64,000 nt of DNA, taken from the NCBI GenBank assembly GCA_040954595.2, contig CM082577.2:15872001-15936000 (forward strand), written 5' to 3'. Origin of the DNA: Balanoglossus misakiensis. Taxonomy: Eukaryota; Hemichordata. Below, one piece after another: positions 1-10,700 of the stretch (position 1 is the stretch's first letter; each line of letters begins with the position of its first letter). The notes under the pieces are model-generated. The model was not told where the DNA came from. It saw only the letters and a list, made by a program, of their open reading frames with translations, and did no database searches. Position numbers and translations under genes: made by a program.

Positions 1-505
1 AGTTGAAACAAAGCAGTAGTGTCCGTAAGCTTTCGAGGGTCAAACACTGATGGGGGGTAAGAGTAGTAGTTATATATAGAAACACATGTAACTCACACAA
101 CACAGTATCATTGTCGAAATTTCTTTATTATCTTAATTGCAATTCATGCCTCCCCGCCTTGTGGTATTTAAGGAAATAGTGACAGTTGCTGCCGCATTTT
201 GAGGTTTCGATCTTTTGTGGTTTCGTTGTGCGCGCGCGTATATTCACTGTGTATATGTAGCAGTTTGGCATGAATCGTTTGCGCGCACACGACGTCGACT
301 CTACCACTACATAGTACCAGGCCGCAGACCAGGAACTGGCGACCCGCCGTTTGTTTCCAACGTCAAATTTGATTCTAATGTTGAATTTCCGAGAAAACAA
401 TTTATCTGACCTGTAGTTTTCTTGGCTCGCTTACGTTTTAATTTGGAAACTTTTAAAAAAATCATACGCCACCGTCTTGATGACTGGCCCCTATTTTAAT
501 AATGG
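1..505. other. No recognised gene; left flank of LTR retrotransposon
   Basis: Low-complexity and AT-rich sequence with a short alternating CG stretch near 228-240. Small open frames here show no recognisable domain. It is the insertion flank of the element starting at 506. Confidence 0.5.
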
Positions 506-706
506 TGTTGCGAAAGCCGATATGCTCACCTTAGATAAAGGTAAAAGGATACTGCGTAGTAGGTAGGCTGAATAACTTGTAGAATCTCTCGGAGCTCAGA
601 TAAAAGCGTGTAGCTGAAAGCTGGTCTCGTAGAAGAAGGGTCGAACTATATCCGCCCAAGGGGTGAGTAGGGTCAGTGACGTCATCACGGATGTAGATTC
701 ACAACA
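506..706 (-). repeat. 3' LTR of the large retrotransposon
   Basis: A 201-bp copy of 14868-15068, from TGTTGCGAAAGCC to TTCACAACA on the plus strand. The polypurine tract abuts its right edge, which fixes it as the 3' LTR of a minus-strand element. Confidence 0.93.
677..684. promoter_or_regulatory. CRE/ATF palindrome TGACGTCA in 3' LTR
   Basis: A perfect 8-bp cAMP-response element lies about 22 bp inside the U3 end of the LTR. The identical site is present in the other LTR. CREB/ATF-family binding is the known role of this octamer; its use here is inference. Confidence 0.5.
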
Positions 707-715
707 CTCTTCCCC
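707..715 (-). promoter_or_regulatory. Polypurine tract
   Basis: On the minus strand GGGGAAGAG directly precedes the 3' LTR start TGTTG. This is the expected position and composition for the plus-strand primer of reverse transcription. Confidence 0.75.
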
Positions 716-810
716 ACCATATTTTTGAAGGGCGTCGTCTTCTTCCCCCAAAACACCGGGGGATAACACAACATTGAACACAACAATAACAAAAATCGAA
801 AGATAGAAAG

Positions 811-1022
811 GCCAGCTGGGCTTTACTGGGTATGCCCCACTGGTCGGCCGGTTTGTTTCTTTTGTTTTCCCTCCAGCTGGGCTTTATAAGATATGCCCCA
901 CTGGTCCATTTGCTGGATTTTGTTCCCCTTTTAGACAGAAATTCCCTCCAGCTGGGCTTTATAAGATATGCCCCACTGGTCCATTTGCTGGATTTTGTTC
1001 CCCTTTTTAGACAAAAATTCCC
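811..1022. repeat. Three tandem ~75-bp repeats in the 3' untranslated part of the retrotransposon
   Basis: Units begin near 811, 872 and 947 with the core CCAGCTGGGCTTTA followed by TATGCCCCACTGGTC. Copies 2 and 3 are nearly identical (75 and 76 bp); copy 1 is shorter and diverged. They lie between the TatD ORF stop and the polypurine tract. Confidence 0.85.
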
Positions 1023-1138
1023 TCTCGATACAAATTCCCCAGGTGGTCCCCGTCCTTCCCCTATTTTTGGCCCTTCTGGTAAAACCCCGGGTACCCCCAT
1101 CCCAAACAGTAGATTCCCCAAAGTCCCCTTGCCTTCCT

Positions 1139-3094
1139 TTAAAGCAGGAATAGGCGTCTCGTGTTGTTGGCCGCGACCTCCAGCAGCTCTTCTGCCGTCA
1201 CGCCTCGCACCTGGGCTGCTTCCCGAGCCACTTCACCCAGAAAAACAGGGGAGTTGAAACGCTGACTCCCCCGCAGGGATAGATGTGGGGCATCCGTCTC
1301 CAACAGGATTCGGTCCTCGGGAACTTCCCTCAGCGCTTGGGCTTGGGTTCTGTCAAAGCAGGCCACGCTGGCAGAAAAACTGAAGTAGCAGTTCTGGAAG
1401 GCCTGGGTCCATCTGTTTAGGGTGCGCCGGTCCCCCCCGAAGTTGTGCAGCTGGATTGGTTGAGTTGCAGGGCAGGTTTCAGACACCAGCATCAGGGCCA
1501 GGGCATGTACATCGCTGGCGTGTGGATCCCTCCTAGCGCCCCTGATGTGTAGTACGATGGGTTTGTCTTCAGGTGCCACTTCCAACAGGCGTTGGAGGGC
1601 TTCCTCCTGCTGGCCCCATTCATGGACTGGTGCGGTCCTGTCCAGGCCTATTTCGCCCATAGCCGCTACCAAAGGATGGGTTACCAGCCCCTTGATCCGC
1701 TGCAACAGCTCCTCTGTCATCTTCTTGGCCTTTTTGGGGTGAAGTCCGACCGCAATTTTCCACCCCGGCTCCCTCAGCAGGACATTTGGATAGTCTTCGG
1801 GGTCGCAATAAATCTCGACCCCTCCCACCACTTCCACTGGCACTTCCGGCTCCCGCCCTGGCGACAATTGCAACAGTTCACGGGAAGTGGTGGCTCCTTC
1901 ACTTCGGGAAGCCTGGGCTCTCATGCGGTCTGGGTGAAAATGGGCGTCTATGGCCTGGGGTAATCCCCCGGCCGGTGACGCCACACGGGGTTGGACGTCT
2001 GGACTGCCAGCGCTTGCTTGGGGCATTTTTCCTCTGGGCCACTTCTGGATATTCTCCCGTTCCTCCGGCGACAGATCTCCAAGGAGCGTGAGGAGAACCC
2101 TCCAGTGAATAAGCACTGCGGGTGTGTTTGGCGGCGACAACCGTATTTTTCGGGGTACTTCCCATCCCATTCGGTGGCACATTCGTCGCATAATCTCTTC
2201 ACCTTCCGGGAGAATCTTGGATGTTGTCGGAAAACGTCCGAGGCCGTGTGTTAGGAAATATTGGAAAAGGGCGACGATGGGTTGTTCCGTCCCCACAAGA
2301 AGCTGGGTCAAACCCCCTAGCAAGCTGACGATTGCGTCCAGATCGGCTTTGCGGATCTCTCCCCGCATGTATGATGGTAAGTGGCGCCTATAAACGTGCT
2401 CCTTCAGCCACTTTGAAGAATGTCCGCAATCCGGTATGGGGCACACTGATTCTTTTCCGGGAATCGGACAGAAGGAGGTTTTCCCGCGTGATTGTGGTCG
2501 CGGTGCCGCTGGGGCTTCCGCTGCTGGAGGCTTTCCCACTGTCCCCGAGAGACCAGGTGGCCTCTCTGGGCTTGCTTTCTTGGGTTGCCTCCAAGGCTCG
2601 TTCTCCGATGGCCTCTTCTCCGGTCTCTCCACCGATGCCGACACTCGGGAGCGGGAGCTTGCAGATCTCCAGCGCTGGCGCGAACTGTTTTTTTCTTCCT
2701 TGCGCTTGGTGGTGGCTGTCGTGGACTCAGGGTGGCTCGGGCTTGGTATATCCCCCGCTGGTCTTAAGACTAACCGTCTGGGCGGTTCTTCCGTTTCCTC
2801 CGTTACTTCCATCGCCTCGTCAGCCTGCGGATGCCCCGGTTCAGCACCTGGGCTTTCCGTAGTTTGCCGAAACTCGCTGCAGGTGATGGTACGGATGATG
2901 AGCCTCCGTGCCCCGACACTGAGATTATCGCCGAGCTCGTATGGCGCTATGGGCATCTCCACCTCCCTCTCTTCTGATCGGCTCATGACCATGGAAACTT
3001 CTCTCCTATAAGGACTGGAGTCCCTTCCCCGCTCAGTCTGGCCCTGTCCCCGCTCCAGAGAACCTGGGGAAACCCCTGGTCCCGCACACTGCAT
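1139..3094 (-). CDS. Third ORF of the retrotransposon, downstream part: C2H2 zinc finger plus TatD-family metal-dependent nuclease
   Basis: The 651-residue frame starts with an ATG that lies inside the terminal repeat of the inserted CACTA-type element; retrotransposon-derived codons begin about residue 4. Residues 1-200 are low-complexity and charged. A C2H2-like finger follows (C218, C223, H233, H238), then a TatD hydrolase domain from about 381 to the end. Metal ligands of the TatD family are visible: HFHPDR (His-x-His), the Glu of MGEIGLD, His of VLHIRG, His of LHNFGG and the Asp of LETDAPHL. TatD proteins are Mg-dependent DNA exonucleases/endonucleases; animal TATDN2 relatives act on nucleic acid. 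The full length and complete ligand set suggest an active enzyme when inserted. It occupies the envelope position after pol. The original start lies upstream in 7287-7796; excision of the CACTA element would put both in one frame. Role in the element is unknown. Confidence 0.85.
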   Translation of the reverse strand: MQCAGPGVSPGSLERGQGQTERGRDSSPYRREVSMVMSRSEEREVEMPIAPYELGDNLSVGARRLIIRTITCSEFRQTTESPGAEPGHPQADEAMEVTEETEEPPRRLVLRPAGDIPSPSHPESTTATTKRKEEKNSSRQRWRSASSRSRVSASVERPEKRPSENEPWRQPKKASPERPPGLSGTVGKPPAAEAPAAPRPQSRGKTSFCPIPGKESVCPIPDCGHSSKWLKEHVYRRHLPSYMRGEIRKADLDAIVSLLGGLTQLLVGTEQPIVALFQYFLTHGLGRFPTTSKILPEGEEIMRRMCHRMGWEVPRKIRLSPPNTPAVLIHWRVLLTLLGDLSPEERENIQKWPRGKMPQASAGSPDVQPRVASPAGGLPQAIDAHFHPDRMRAQASRSEGATTSRELLQLSPGREPEVPVEVVGGVEIYCDPEDYPNVLLREPGWKIAVGLHPKKAKKMTEELLQRIKGLVTHPLVAAMGEIGLDRTAPVHEWGQQEEALQRLLEVAPEDKPIVLHIRGARRDPHASDVHALALMLVSETCPATQPIQLHNFGGDRRTLNRWTQAFQNCYFSFSASVACFDRTQAQALREVPEDRILLETDAPHLSLRGSQRFNSPVFLGEVAREAAQVRGVTAEELLEVAANNTRRLFLL

Positions 3095-3104
3095 GAAAAC
3101 CCTA
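3087..3104 (+). repeat. Left terminal inverted repeat of the CMC element
   Basis: It reads CACTGCATGAAAACCCTA and pairs with the complement of 7279-7296, apart from one extra C. Confidence 0.85.
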
Positions 3105-4552
3105 TAATACAGACAAATTCACACAAATCAAGTTGCCAGTATTTTAGGCTAATACACGCTAATTCTTGTGAGTCCACATGAATATAGGCTTGCTGAATAC
3201 AAGCAATGGATTTTTGTCTGTATTCATCAGTATAAGCACTATTCTAAATCCATGCATAGTACAGAAAAATACAGATTGTACAAGTCTTTAATACATTCTG
3301 TATTAAGAATAGATAGACGATGTATTCACAAAGACCGGTTTGAAATGGTACTGCAAAATACAATCTGTATTCGCAGAGATTTAAGTTCTATTTGCATATC
3401 ATTACTAGAATGACCCGACCAGTGAGAAGGTCAACCTGATTCAGTCCACAGTCCCTCTTTGGCAGATCTAAAATAGTCCATCGATCCTTGTGATCGAAAC
3501 AAGCAACATACACAATACAATTTAATCCATCTATAATATCAGTAGGAAAAACCATGGATGCAATCTTTCCTTATACCTCCATGGAACAACGGAGTAAACT
3601 TAGTTCTTGCCAAAGTGTTAAGACGATTTTAATATCCGTAAATTCAAAGCTTGCAAGTTACATATATATGAAGGCTTTATACTGCCAGCACTTAATTGCG
3701 TCAATTTGGCCATGCACAGAAAAAAACTTGTGCAGGAAAAGACTATACGCTGTAGCCTATTCAATGGCCTGAAGCTGACCGGCGACTGTAGCTGCTCAAT
3801 CATTGTTATTTTTTTAGCGCCTGTGCCTACACGATTGTGAGGTAAAATTAGCGTGTCCGGCTTTGCCTAGCCTGCGCGGCTTCCCCACTGCGGAGGACCA
3901 GCAGCCTAGTCACGCGGCGAGACGGACATACCCTGTGATCTGATATAGAAAAAATGGGCAGTCTGGCGCACCACGTTACAAATCTCGAGCGAATGTGCCG
4001 TGGCCGAACTTTCTCGCCATTCTACATCTAACAATCCAAATATGATCGTTATATCTCAGAAATGTGCTGACTGCGAGCCATAGGCTACAATAACCTGTGC
4101 GTTCAACAACGGTTACTAAAAAAGACGGTTGGGAAACTATATGGCTGTCCATTGTAAGATGCTCGACTCGGTAAACACTGAGAGTACTTTTCTAGTTAAC
4201 ACCTCCTTCACACCTTCCGAACAATATAGAGTTTCCCAACAGTCTTTTCTAGTAACGCAGTGTGAACCATGCATGACGGAACGGAACACAACACTGTTCA
4301 ACAACACTGGTGATTCATTTTCCTTTCTGTAAAAATGTTTGGCCTGGTGATACTTTCTCTACCAAAACGAAGTTTCAGGACGTCTGTACCATTGTTACAA
4401 GTGCCCCAGGCGTCTATATGAGTCATCTGGTGGGCCAATAAACTACCGATCAAGGTGAACAAAAGACAGTAATGTTTGTGAAAATGACACGACTGACCGC
4501 CAGTGAAATGATTGACACGTGCAGGTGCTCCCCGCACCTGGCCCGGTCATGT

Positions 4553-4646
4553 ATAGCCCTGCGTACGGGTCTGTGTGTTACCGGCGTTACCATAGTGGTA
4601 GAGGCCGTGTAACGCCGGGAACACACAGACCTGTACGCATAGCTAT
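4553..4646. repeat. Foldback hairpin inside the CMC element
   Basis: The left arm GCGTACGGGTCTGTGTGTTA (from 4561) is mirrored by a nearly perfect inverted copy ending near 4640. Arms are about 38-40 bp around a loop of about 14 bases. No coding potential is seen. Confidence 0.75.
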
Positions 4647-5190
4647 GCCGATGACTGCCCTTAGATCCCCGAAGACTGCCTGATCGAGATATGCCCTGGA
4701 GACAGCAGGAGCAAAAAAGGGAGAAAAGGCCACAATGCGCTAATTCAAGCCATATCCCAACAGATTAAACTTAATTTAAGCGCAATCACCCTAAAAATAA
4801 TTTGACATCCATTTTGAGCTCTTTGGGGGCACTCCTGTGTGTGTGTGTGTGGGGGGGGGGGTCGCCTGATCTCAGCTTGCGTAGGTTTAAGAACATACCA
4901 TTCAGTAAAAGGTGTGACACACTATATACAGACTACGAAGCTGCCAGCATTTTGCAAAGCAATACAAGTTTCGGCGTTTTTAAAAGAGTTAAGAATTGAT
5001 TATTTAGAGTAGCATAGGGGGACTTGTACATCGCCACCATAGGGTATACCGGTATATCTCGAATTTGAAAGGTTAAAGTTCAGCAGTGCAGCCGAGCTGA
5101 TTGAACTACAGTGACAACAGTGCGCAGCAGAGAGCAAGAACAGAGATCCACTCCAGTCATATTTTTTATAGAGTTTATAGTACAGAAGAT

Positions 5191-5461
5191 ATGAGCTATC
5201 GATCAAGATCGCGAGTTGCTAGTCGATTAACAGCTGACCAAGTTGCACATGACATTGTGCGGTCAACTCCAATTCGTCCGTCCGCAAGTACGTCACGTTC
5301 AACTTCAAGCGATGATGATCCTCCAACAAGACCAGTACCAAACTTTTATTCTTTAAGGCAGTCAAGAGAAGATGGGCAAAGCTCGCTGACTGAGATGTCT
5401 TCCTACTTCGACCGAACTCCAACCGTCAGCAGCATCGCCAGTCCAGATGTCCATGCTGCAG
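5191..5461 (+). CDS. Probable first exon of a CMC-element protein (unrecognised)
   Basis: An ATG opens a 90-codon Ser/Arg/Thr-rich frame starting MSYRSRSRVASR. It ends at a good splice donor (GCAG followed by GTAATT). The next acceptor (TTTTCAG) is at about 6093. The exon joined there would meet a stop after about 12 codons, so this copy is probably dead. No catalytic motif is visible. N-terminal exons of this composition occur in animal CACTA-type transposases, but the assignment is inference from location. Confidence 0.35.
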
Positions 5462-6093
5462 GTAATTACTATGTTTTAAATCGTTGACATTAATCTGCAC
5501 ATTCATAAATCAGTCTGTTTGAACTGTAGCAGTAACTTCGAATCCAATGGCCGAAAGTGTGTTCTGTAGGCAATAAAAGCGTACTGCCTTTGCTTTTAGA
5601 CATATGATGAACATCACTTAGTCATTTGTGTGTTTTTGAAGGGAGTTGTTTGGTTAGCGGATGCATGATGGAAAATTGCCATGATTATGTTCACTTAACA
5701 AATGTAATGAGAGTCACTCATTCTTCCACGCTACCCCAAAATACTCATTGTTCTGCAGGAAATGACACATGTGCTTGATAAACTAACTTTAACACATACA
5801 CAAGGCATAAACAAACTGCACACAATAAGCTTGCACACTTCATCACTATTGTTTGTGACATCTCTATTGTTCATGACACCTGGAGATAAGCATTTCTTTG
5901 TCATGTTTTGCATTGTAGTGAAGAGAACAATATAAAACTGGAGAATTGAAGCCTGTGTAAAGGTTGTCATTCAAGAGGCATCTTTCAGCAGGCAGGTTCA
6001 CCATAATACGAAATGCCATTCAAAGAAAAATTTGACTTAATATGTTAGATTTTAAAAAAATATTAATACAGTTCATTTTTTTTTTATTTTCAG

Positions 6094-6400
6094 ACATTAA
6101 AAAGGAGAGAAAGGGTCGTCAATGCAGATGAGAAAGAATTCTGGGCAAGTAACCAAGGGTAAAGGCGGAACTAATGTCGGACGAGGAAGTTGGTGAATCA
6201 GAGGACATAGTTTTAGTCAAGTCGCCGGCCTGGAGAGCTGCACCCCTTAATGAACTGATCAAAACACTTGACAGGAGACTAGAGGAAAAGGGAATTTTAG
6301 GCAGACTAGTCAAAAAAGGCAACGCTCAGCAACTCCATCATCCCGGTCCCGTCCAATCAATGTTTATTCAGAAAACTATGTACAACCTCAGTTACATTTA
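6094..6400 (+). pseudogene. Exon remnants of the CMC-element protein
   Basis: A polypyrimidine tract and AG precede 6094. An open stretch at 6174-6400 reads DEEVGESEDIVLVKSPAWR then a Leu-rich segment, resembling conserved blocks near the C-terminus of transposon-borne proteins. The frames do not join cleanly. Function cannot be assigned. Confidence 0.25.
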
Positions 6401-7278
6401 AATTGACTAAAATTCCCTTTTCCTCTAGTCTCCTGCCGAAGCTTGAAATTGTCACCATTATTTCCAATCTCAGGATATCTTTTATATTCTTCATCTTACA
6501 TTTCCTGCCATTTTTATAATATTGCAATATGTAAAAACAAAAACAAAATTGTGGAGTTAATCTCTTATTTAAGTTTGATTTTAACAGCTATCTTTTTTAT
6601 TGTAATTTATTTATGAATAATAATAAAAAGTGAATAATGAAAAATTTACCCTCTTCATTATTTTTTATTGTTGGCATGAATGTACTAATAGCATGAGAGG
6701 ATGTGTGGATGGGAGATGTCTTGTCTTGTGTCACAGCGTTGGTCAGTCTGTATTCCCATATGACCCATGATATATTTGAAGACGTTTATACAATACTGAT
6801 AAAATTCAACCAGTTAATTTTTCTGCCTGTAGCCTGACATCAGGATTGATTGTGCTGAAAGATTTAATGGAATGCTATCAATTACATGGGGTAATTCTGC
6901 AAATAAACAGTATGCCCTATATGAAGAAAATCGCAGGATAAATTTAATGAAGAAGCAAAGATCAAAAGTCATTAATTTGATGTAAAATCAGTCATGAATC
7001 AATATGGAACCCATTACCTGCAATGAAAAAATCACACGAATTCATGTCTGTATTTTTCCTAAAGCACAGATGAATACAGACAAGTCCAAATCTTTATTCT
7101 TTGAAAAATACTGATGAATTCTTGCAGTGTATTAGCTGGTATACAGAATAGTGCTTATACTTGTCTATCCATTATGAATATATCTGTATTCACAGTGAAT
7201 ACTTTCTATATTAACAATGGACTAGACTGTATTCAACTAAAATACAGGCGATTGTCCATGCTTATATTGTAAGTATTA

Positions 7279-7296
7279 TTAGGTTTTCATGCAGTG
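7279..7296 (-). repeat. Right terminal inverted repeat of the CMC element
   Basis: The inverted copy of the left end, finishing with GTTTTCATGCAGTG and followed by the gca duplication. It supplies the stop codon that now ends the upstream half of the retrotransposon third ORF. Confidence 0.85.
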
Positions 7297-7796
7297 GCAG
7301 AGCTGGGCGGTGGACCCGATGAGCTGGGTGCACTCCACCCTCCGGATGCGACTTCCTGGGTTCCGCTGTCGGTTTCCAGGGTGCGTCGGACGGGTAAGTC
7401 TGGTTGCGTCAGCAAACGGATGTCCTTACACATACCCCGCTGGGAATACTCCTCCGGCATCGCCACTGCCTTCTTGGGGCGTGGGGGCTGGTGGTCCTTA
7501 GCTGGGTTTATGTGTGGCATGTTTTGTGTGATCCAGGGGATTGGAAACATCACATCCGCTTCTCGTTGGATATTAAACACCCACCCCCAGTTTCCCTTGG
7601 ATTTGGCCACCGCATATTGGGCTAGGAGTGCCTCTTGGGCTTCTCGCTTGGGGGCCATCATAATGCCGTGGATAACCTCTCTGGGGCCTAGGAGACGGCG
7701 TGCCTGAGTGGCCCGCCGGACATCCTCAATGGTGAGCTTGGGCATGGGTCTGGGCATACTGAATGGGGCTGGGTCTGCGGACATAAAAAAGAACAT
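7287..7796 (-). CDS. Third ORF of the retrotransposon, upstream part (truncated by insertion)
   Basis: An ATG at 7796 follows the pol stop (7798-7800) directly and opens 169 codons beginning MFFFMSADPAPF. The central part is moderately conserved-looking (IEDVRRATQARRLLGPREVI) and the C-terminus is Pro/Ser-rich. The stop lies within the terminal repeat of the inserted CMC element. The frame continues without a shift into the TatD-encoding part at 3083 if the insert and one gca are removed, so this was the N-terminal fifth of a protein of roughly 815 residues. The N-terminal domain is not recognised and no transmembrane segment or signal peptide is seen, so it is not an ordinary envelope protein. 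Confidence 0.75.
   Translation of the reverse strand: MFFFMSADPAPFSMPRPMPKLTIEDVRRATQARRLLGPREVIHGIMMAPKREAQEALLAQYAVAKSKGNWGWVFNIQREADVMFPIPWITQNMPHINPAKDHQPPRPKKAVAMPEEYSQRGMCKDIRLLTQPDLPVRRTLETDSGTQEVASGGWSAPSSSGPPPSSATA
7774..7792 (-). promoter_or_regulatory. Candidate splice acceptor at the start of the third ORF
   Basis: On the minus strand TTCTTTTTTATGTCCGCAG is a good pyrimidine tract with CAG, just after pol. With the donor-like AAG/GTGAGC in the 5' LTR (about 14892) it could make a subgenomic mRNA for the third ORF. This is inference from motifs only. Confidence 0.3.
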
Positions 7797-7797
7797 G

Positions 7798-10700
7798 TTA
7801 GGCTTGTTGAGTGCACTGGGGGCAGAAGTAGTCCCCCGTGCTTCCCTTTCCTGACTGAATTCCCACACAGGACATATGGAACCAGTCAAAACACTTGTCG
7901 CATTGGATCATTGGGCTGCCATCGTTCGGTCCCCGACAAATGCAGTACTGGTCATTCCCTGGGCTTTCGGTTTCCCCCGTGTCGTTGGCTATGTTTGCCT
8001 GGTGCCTAACGATCCACTGGGGTAAGACCCGATCCCTACATAGTTTGATCCTGTCATGGTGCACAGTCATCTCTGCCCTTTTCAACCTCACTTTGTACAG
8101 GTATGGGGAGAATTTCCCAATGATCACGGCTGGGCCCTTCCAGGGGGGACTGAGCTTGCGACATTTCCCTTTTGTGGTGGCGGTATCTAAAATGTATACA
8201 CAATCCCCCACCCCATAAGCTTTGGTGTGTGTTCTCAAATCATAGTCCCTTTTCATCCGTTCCTGGGTGGCCCTTAAGGTATTACGGGCGGTTTCATGGG
8301 CCGTGCTGATTGCTCTCTCCAATTCCCTAACATACCCCTCGGCCCTTTCCCCTTCATTGGAAAACTTGTCAGTGCTGTCTTTCCCCTGCCCTGTGGTCAC
8401 CCCAAACACCAGATCTGCTGGCAAGTTAAGTTCCCTTCCCAACATTAAACGGTTTGGCGTGTACCCTGTGCTGCGATTCACTGATGCGCGCATTGCCCCT
8501 GCTATCTGGGGTAGGTGTACATCCCACTCGCGCTGATTTCCGATGAAGCAACGCACTGCGTCCATGAGCGTACGGTTATTTCGTTCTGCCTGGCCATTCG
8601 CGGACGGTCTATAAGGGGTCGTTCTGCATTTGTGAATACGCAACAGCTCGCAAATCGCTACGAAAAGTTGGCTCTCGAAATTACGCCCCTGGTCGGTAAA
8701 GATCTCGAAAGGGTACCCGAAGCGCGCAAAGAATTCATTCACTGCTGCCTGGGCGGTGACCTCCGCCGTTTGTGACGGTAGTGGGATACACTCCACCCAT
8801 TTTGAGAACTGATCGACCATCATCAGGATGTATTCGTTTCCCCCTTGTGTCTTGGGGAGGGGCCCGAGAAAGTCCAGATGGACTCGCTCCATGGGGGAGC
8901 CTGCATGGAAACTTTTCATCTCTGCCCTGCCATACCGGTGGGTTTTCTTGTTCTGACTACACTCTGGGCATGTGGCCACAAAATCCTTCACTTCCTCATG
9001 CATTTTGTACCAGACGTACTTCTGTTTTATTCTGGACAAGGTCCGTTGGGCACCTTGATGTCCGGCAGATGGGATAGTGTGATTCAAGTCTATGACTTCC
9101 TCCTTCATGTCTCGGGGGACTACAAATAATTTGTGGCCTGAGTCAATTTCCTCCCTCCATAAGACTCCATCAATCACACAGAACAATTCCCGGTTCACCC
9201 AATAATTCTTGGCGGCTGGGCTTGATAGCATAAGTTTCCCTTCTAGGGGTTCTTTCCCTGTCTCAACCCAATGCAATAAATCGCTAAGGTCTGGGTCTTT
9301 TTGTTGCATTTCCCGGAATTCGGCCATGCTTACCCCGACGATAGCTGTGCCCTCCTGCTTTTCACTGGCACGCGTTACTACATATGCTTTGGGCTTCCCC
9401 TGTTCTCTATCCCAACCCTGTTCGATATCAATGTGGGATTGGGGGGCTTCCAACCAATTTCCCTCATGCACATTTCGGCCCTCGTATGACTCGCCTGGGT
9501 CCCAAGGCCAAGGTGGACAGTCACACCCCTGGGGAATTGGTGTGTCCCGGCCTGGGGATAAGGTTTCCCCCGGCGGAGATTCTGCCCCTGGTGTGTCGCT
9601 GACCGTCTTCCCCTGCCCTATTGCCCTAGCTAAGGGGACCACATCGTCTACCTCCTCTATGAAAGCACTCCATCTCGAGTGGGCCTTCTCACAGTAGTTA
9701 CAACCCCCACAAGGAAGGTCTTGGGGGCTTATCCCATGGCTGAAATTGGAACATTGCTTGGGGTCTTGCACCCGTGAGAGTGCGTCGGCGTTTACATGTT
9801 TCTTCCCCGGGCGGTGCTCTACCTTCATGTCATATTGACTCAGCTCTTCGAGCCAACGGGCTAACTGTCCCTGGGGTTCCTTGAAACTAAGTAGCCAAGT
9901 CAAACTGCTGTGGTCAGTCCTTAGTAGGAAACGCTTCCCTAGCAAATAATGGCGATACTGCCGGGTAAACCTAATTACGGCCAACAGTTCTTGTCTAGTG
10001 GTGCAATACCGGCGCTGTTCAGGGGTCATGCTTACGCTGCCATACGCCACTACCCGTTCCCTACCACCCTGCACCTGAATTAACTCTGCCCCAAGCGCAT
10101 GGTTTGACGCATCGGTATCTAATATGAATGGGTCTTCGTCGTTGGGCAAAGTCAGCACTGGTGGCGACATTAGCGCGGTCTTAATTTCTTCGAATGCGCT
10201 TTGCTGTTCGGGTCCCCATGCGTATGCCTGTTTCCCTGTGATTGCGTATAGGGGGGCGGCCATTTCTGCAAATCCCTTAATGAACGAACGATGGTAATTC
10301 GCAAGCCCTAGGAAACTCTCGACTTCCCTTGTCTTTGTGGGGCGGGGCCATTCTGCAATCGCGCGGATGGAGTCTGCCTCCAACTCGATGGAATTTTGCT
10401 TTACCCTGCGCCCAAGGAAGGTCACTTCCGTGCAGAACAATTCGCATTTCCTTGGTTTTAACTTGAGCTGATAGTCACGCATGCGCTGGAAAACACCGCG
10501 CAAGTTCTGTAGATGGTGGTCAAAATCGGTCCCTAGTACCATAATGTCGTCCAGAAATGCGAGGACGACATCCCAGGTCAAACCCCGCAACACTAAATTC
10601 ATTACCCGTGAGTAAGTGGCTGGGGCATTGCACAACCCGAAGGGCATTCTAGTAAACTCAAAGAGCCCGTACTTGGTGACAAATGCAGTTTTCTTACAAT

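Larger units (their letters stand above)
3087..7296 (+). mobile_element. CACTA/EnSpm-type (CMC) DNA transposon inserted in the retrotransposon third ORF
   Basis: The 4210-bp insert begins CACTGCATGAAAACC and ends with its inverted copy. It is flanked by the 3-bp duplication gca (3084-3086 and 7297-7299). CACTG ends with a 3-bp target duplication are the hallmark of the CMC group. Both ends are rich in subterminal repeats of the TGTATTC/GAATACA type (3101-3390 and 7040-7260), also typical. Only short exon-like pieces remain inside (5191-5461, about 6094-6360), so it is probably a non-autonomous or internally deleted copy. Removing the insert and one gca restores an uninterrupted retrotransposon frame, which confirms the boundaries. 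Confidence 0.85.

Noticed and set aside
128-409. Opposed short frames near the left edge with scattered Cys, THAP-like at first sight
   Set aside because: Cys/His spacing does not fit THAP or other zinc modules.
1545-2862. Plus-strand frames opposite the TatD ORF
   Set aside because: Antisense shadows of a well-supported minus-strand coding region.
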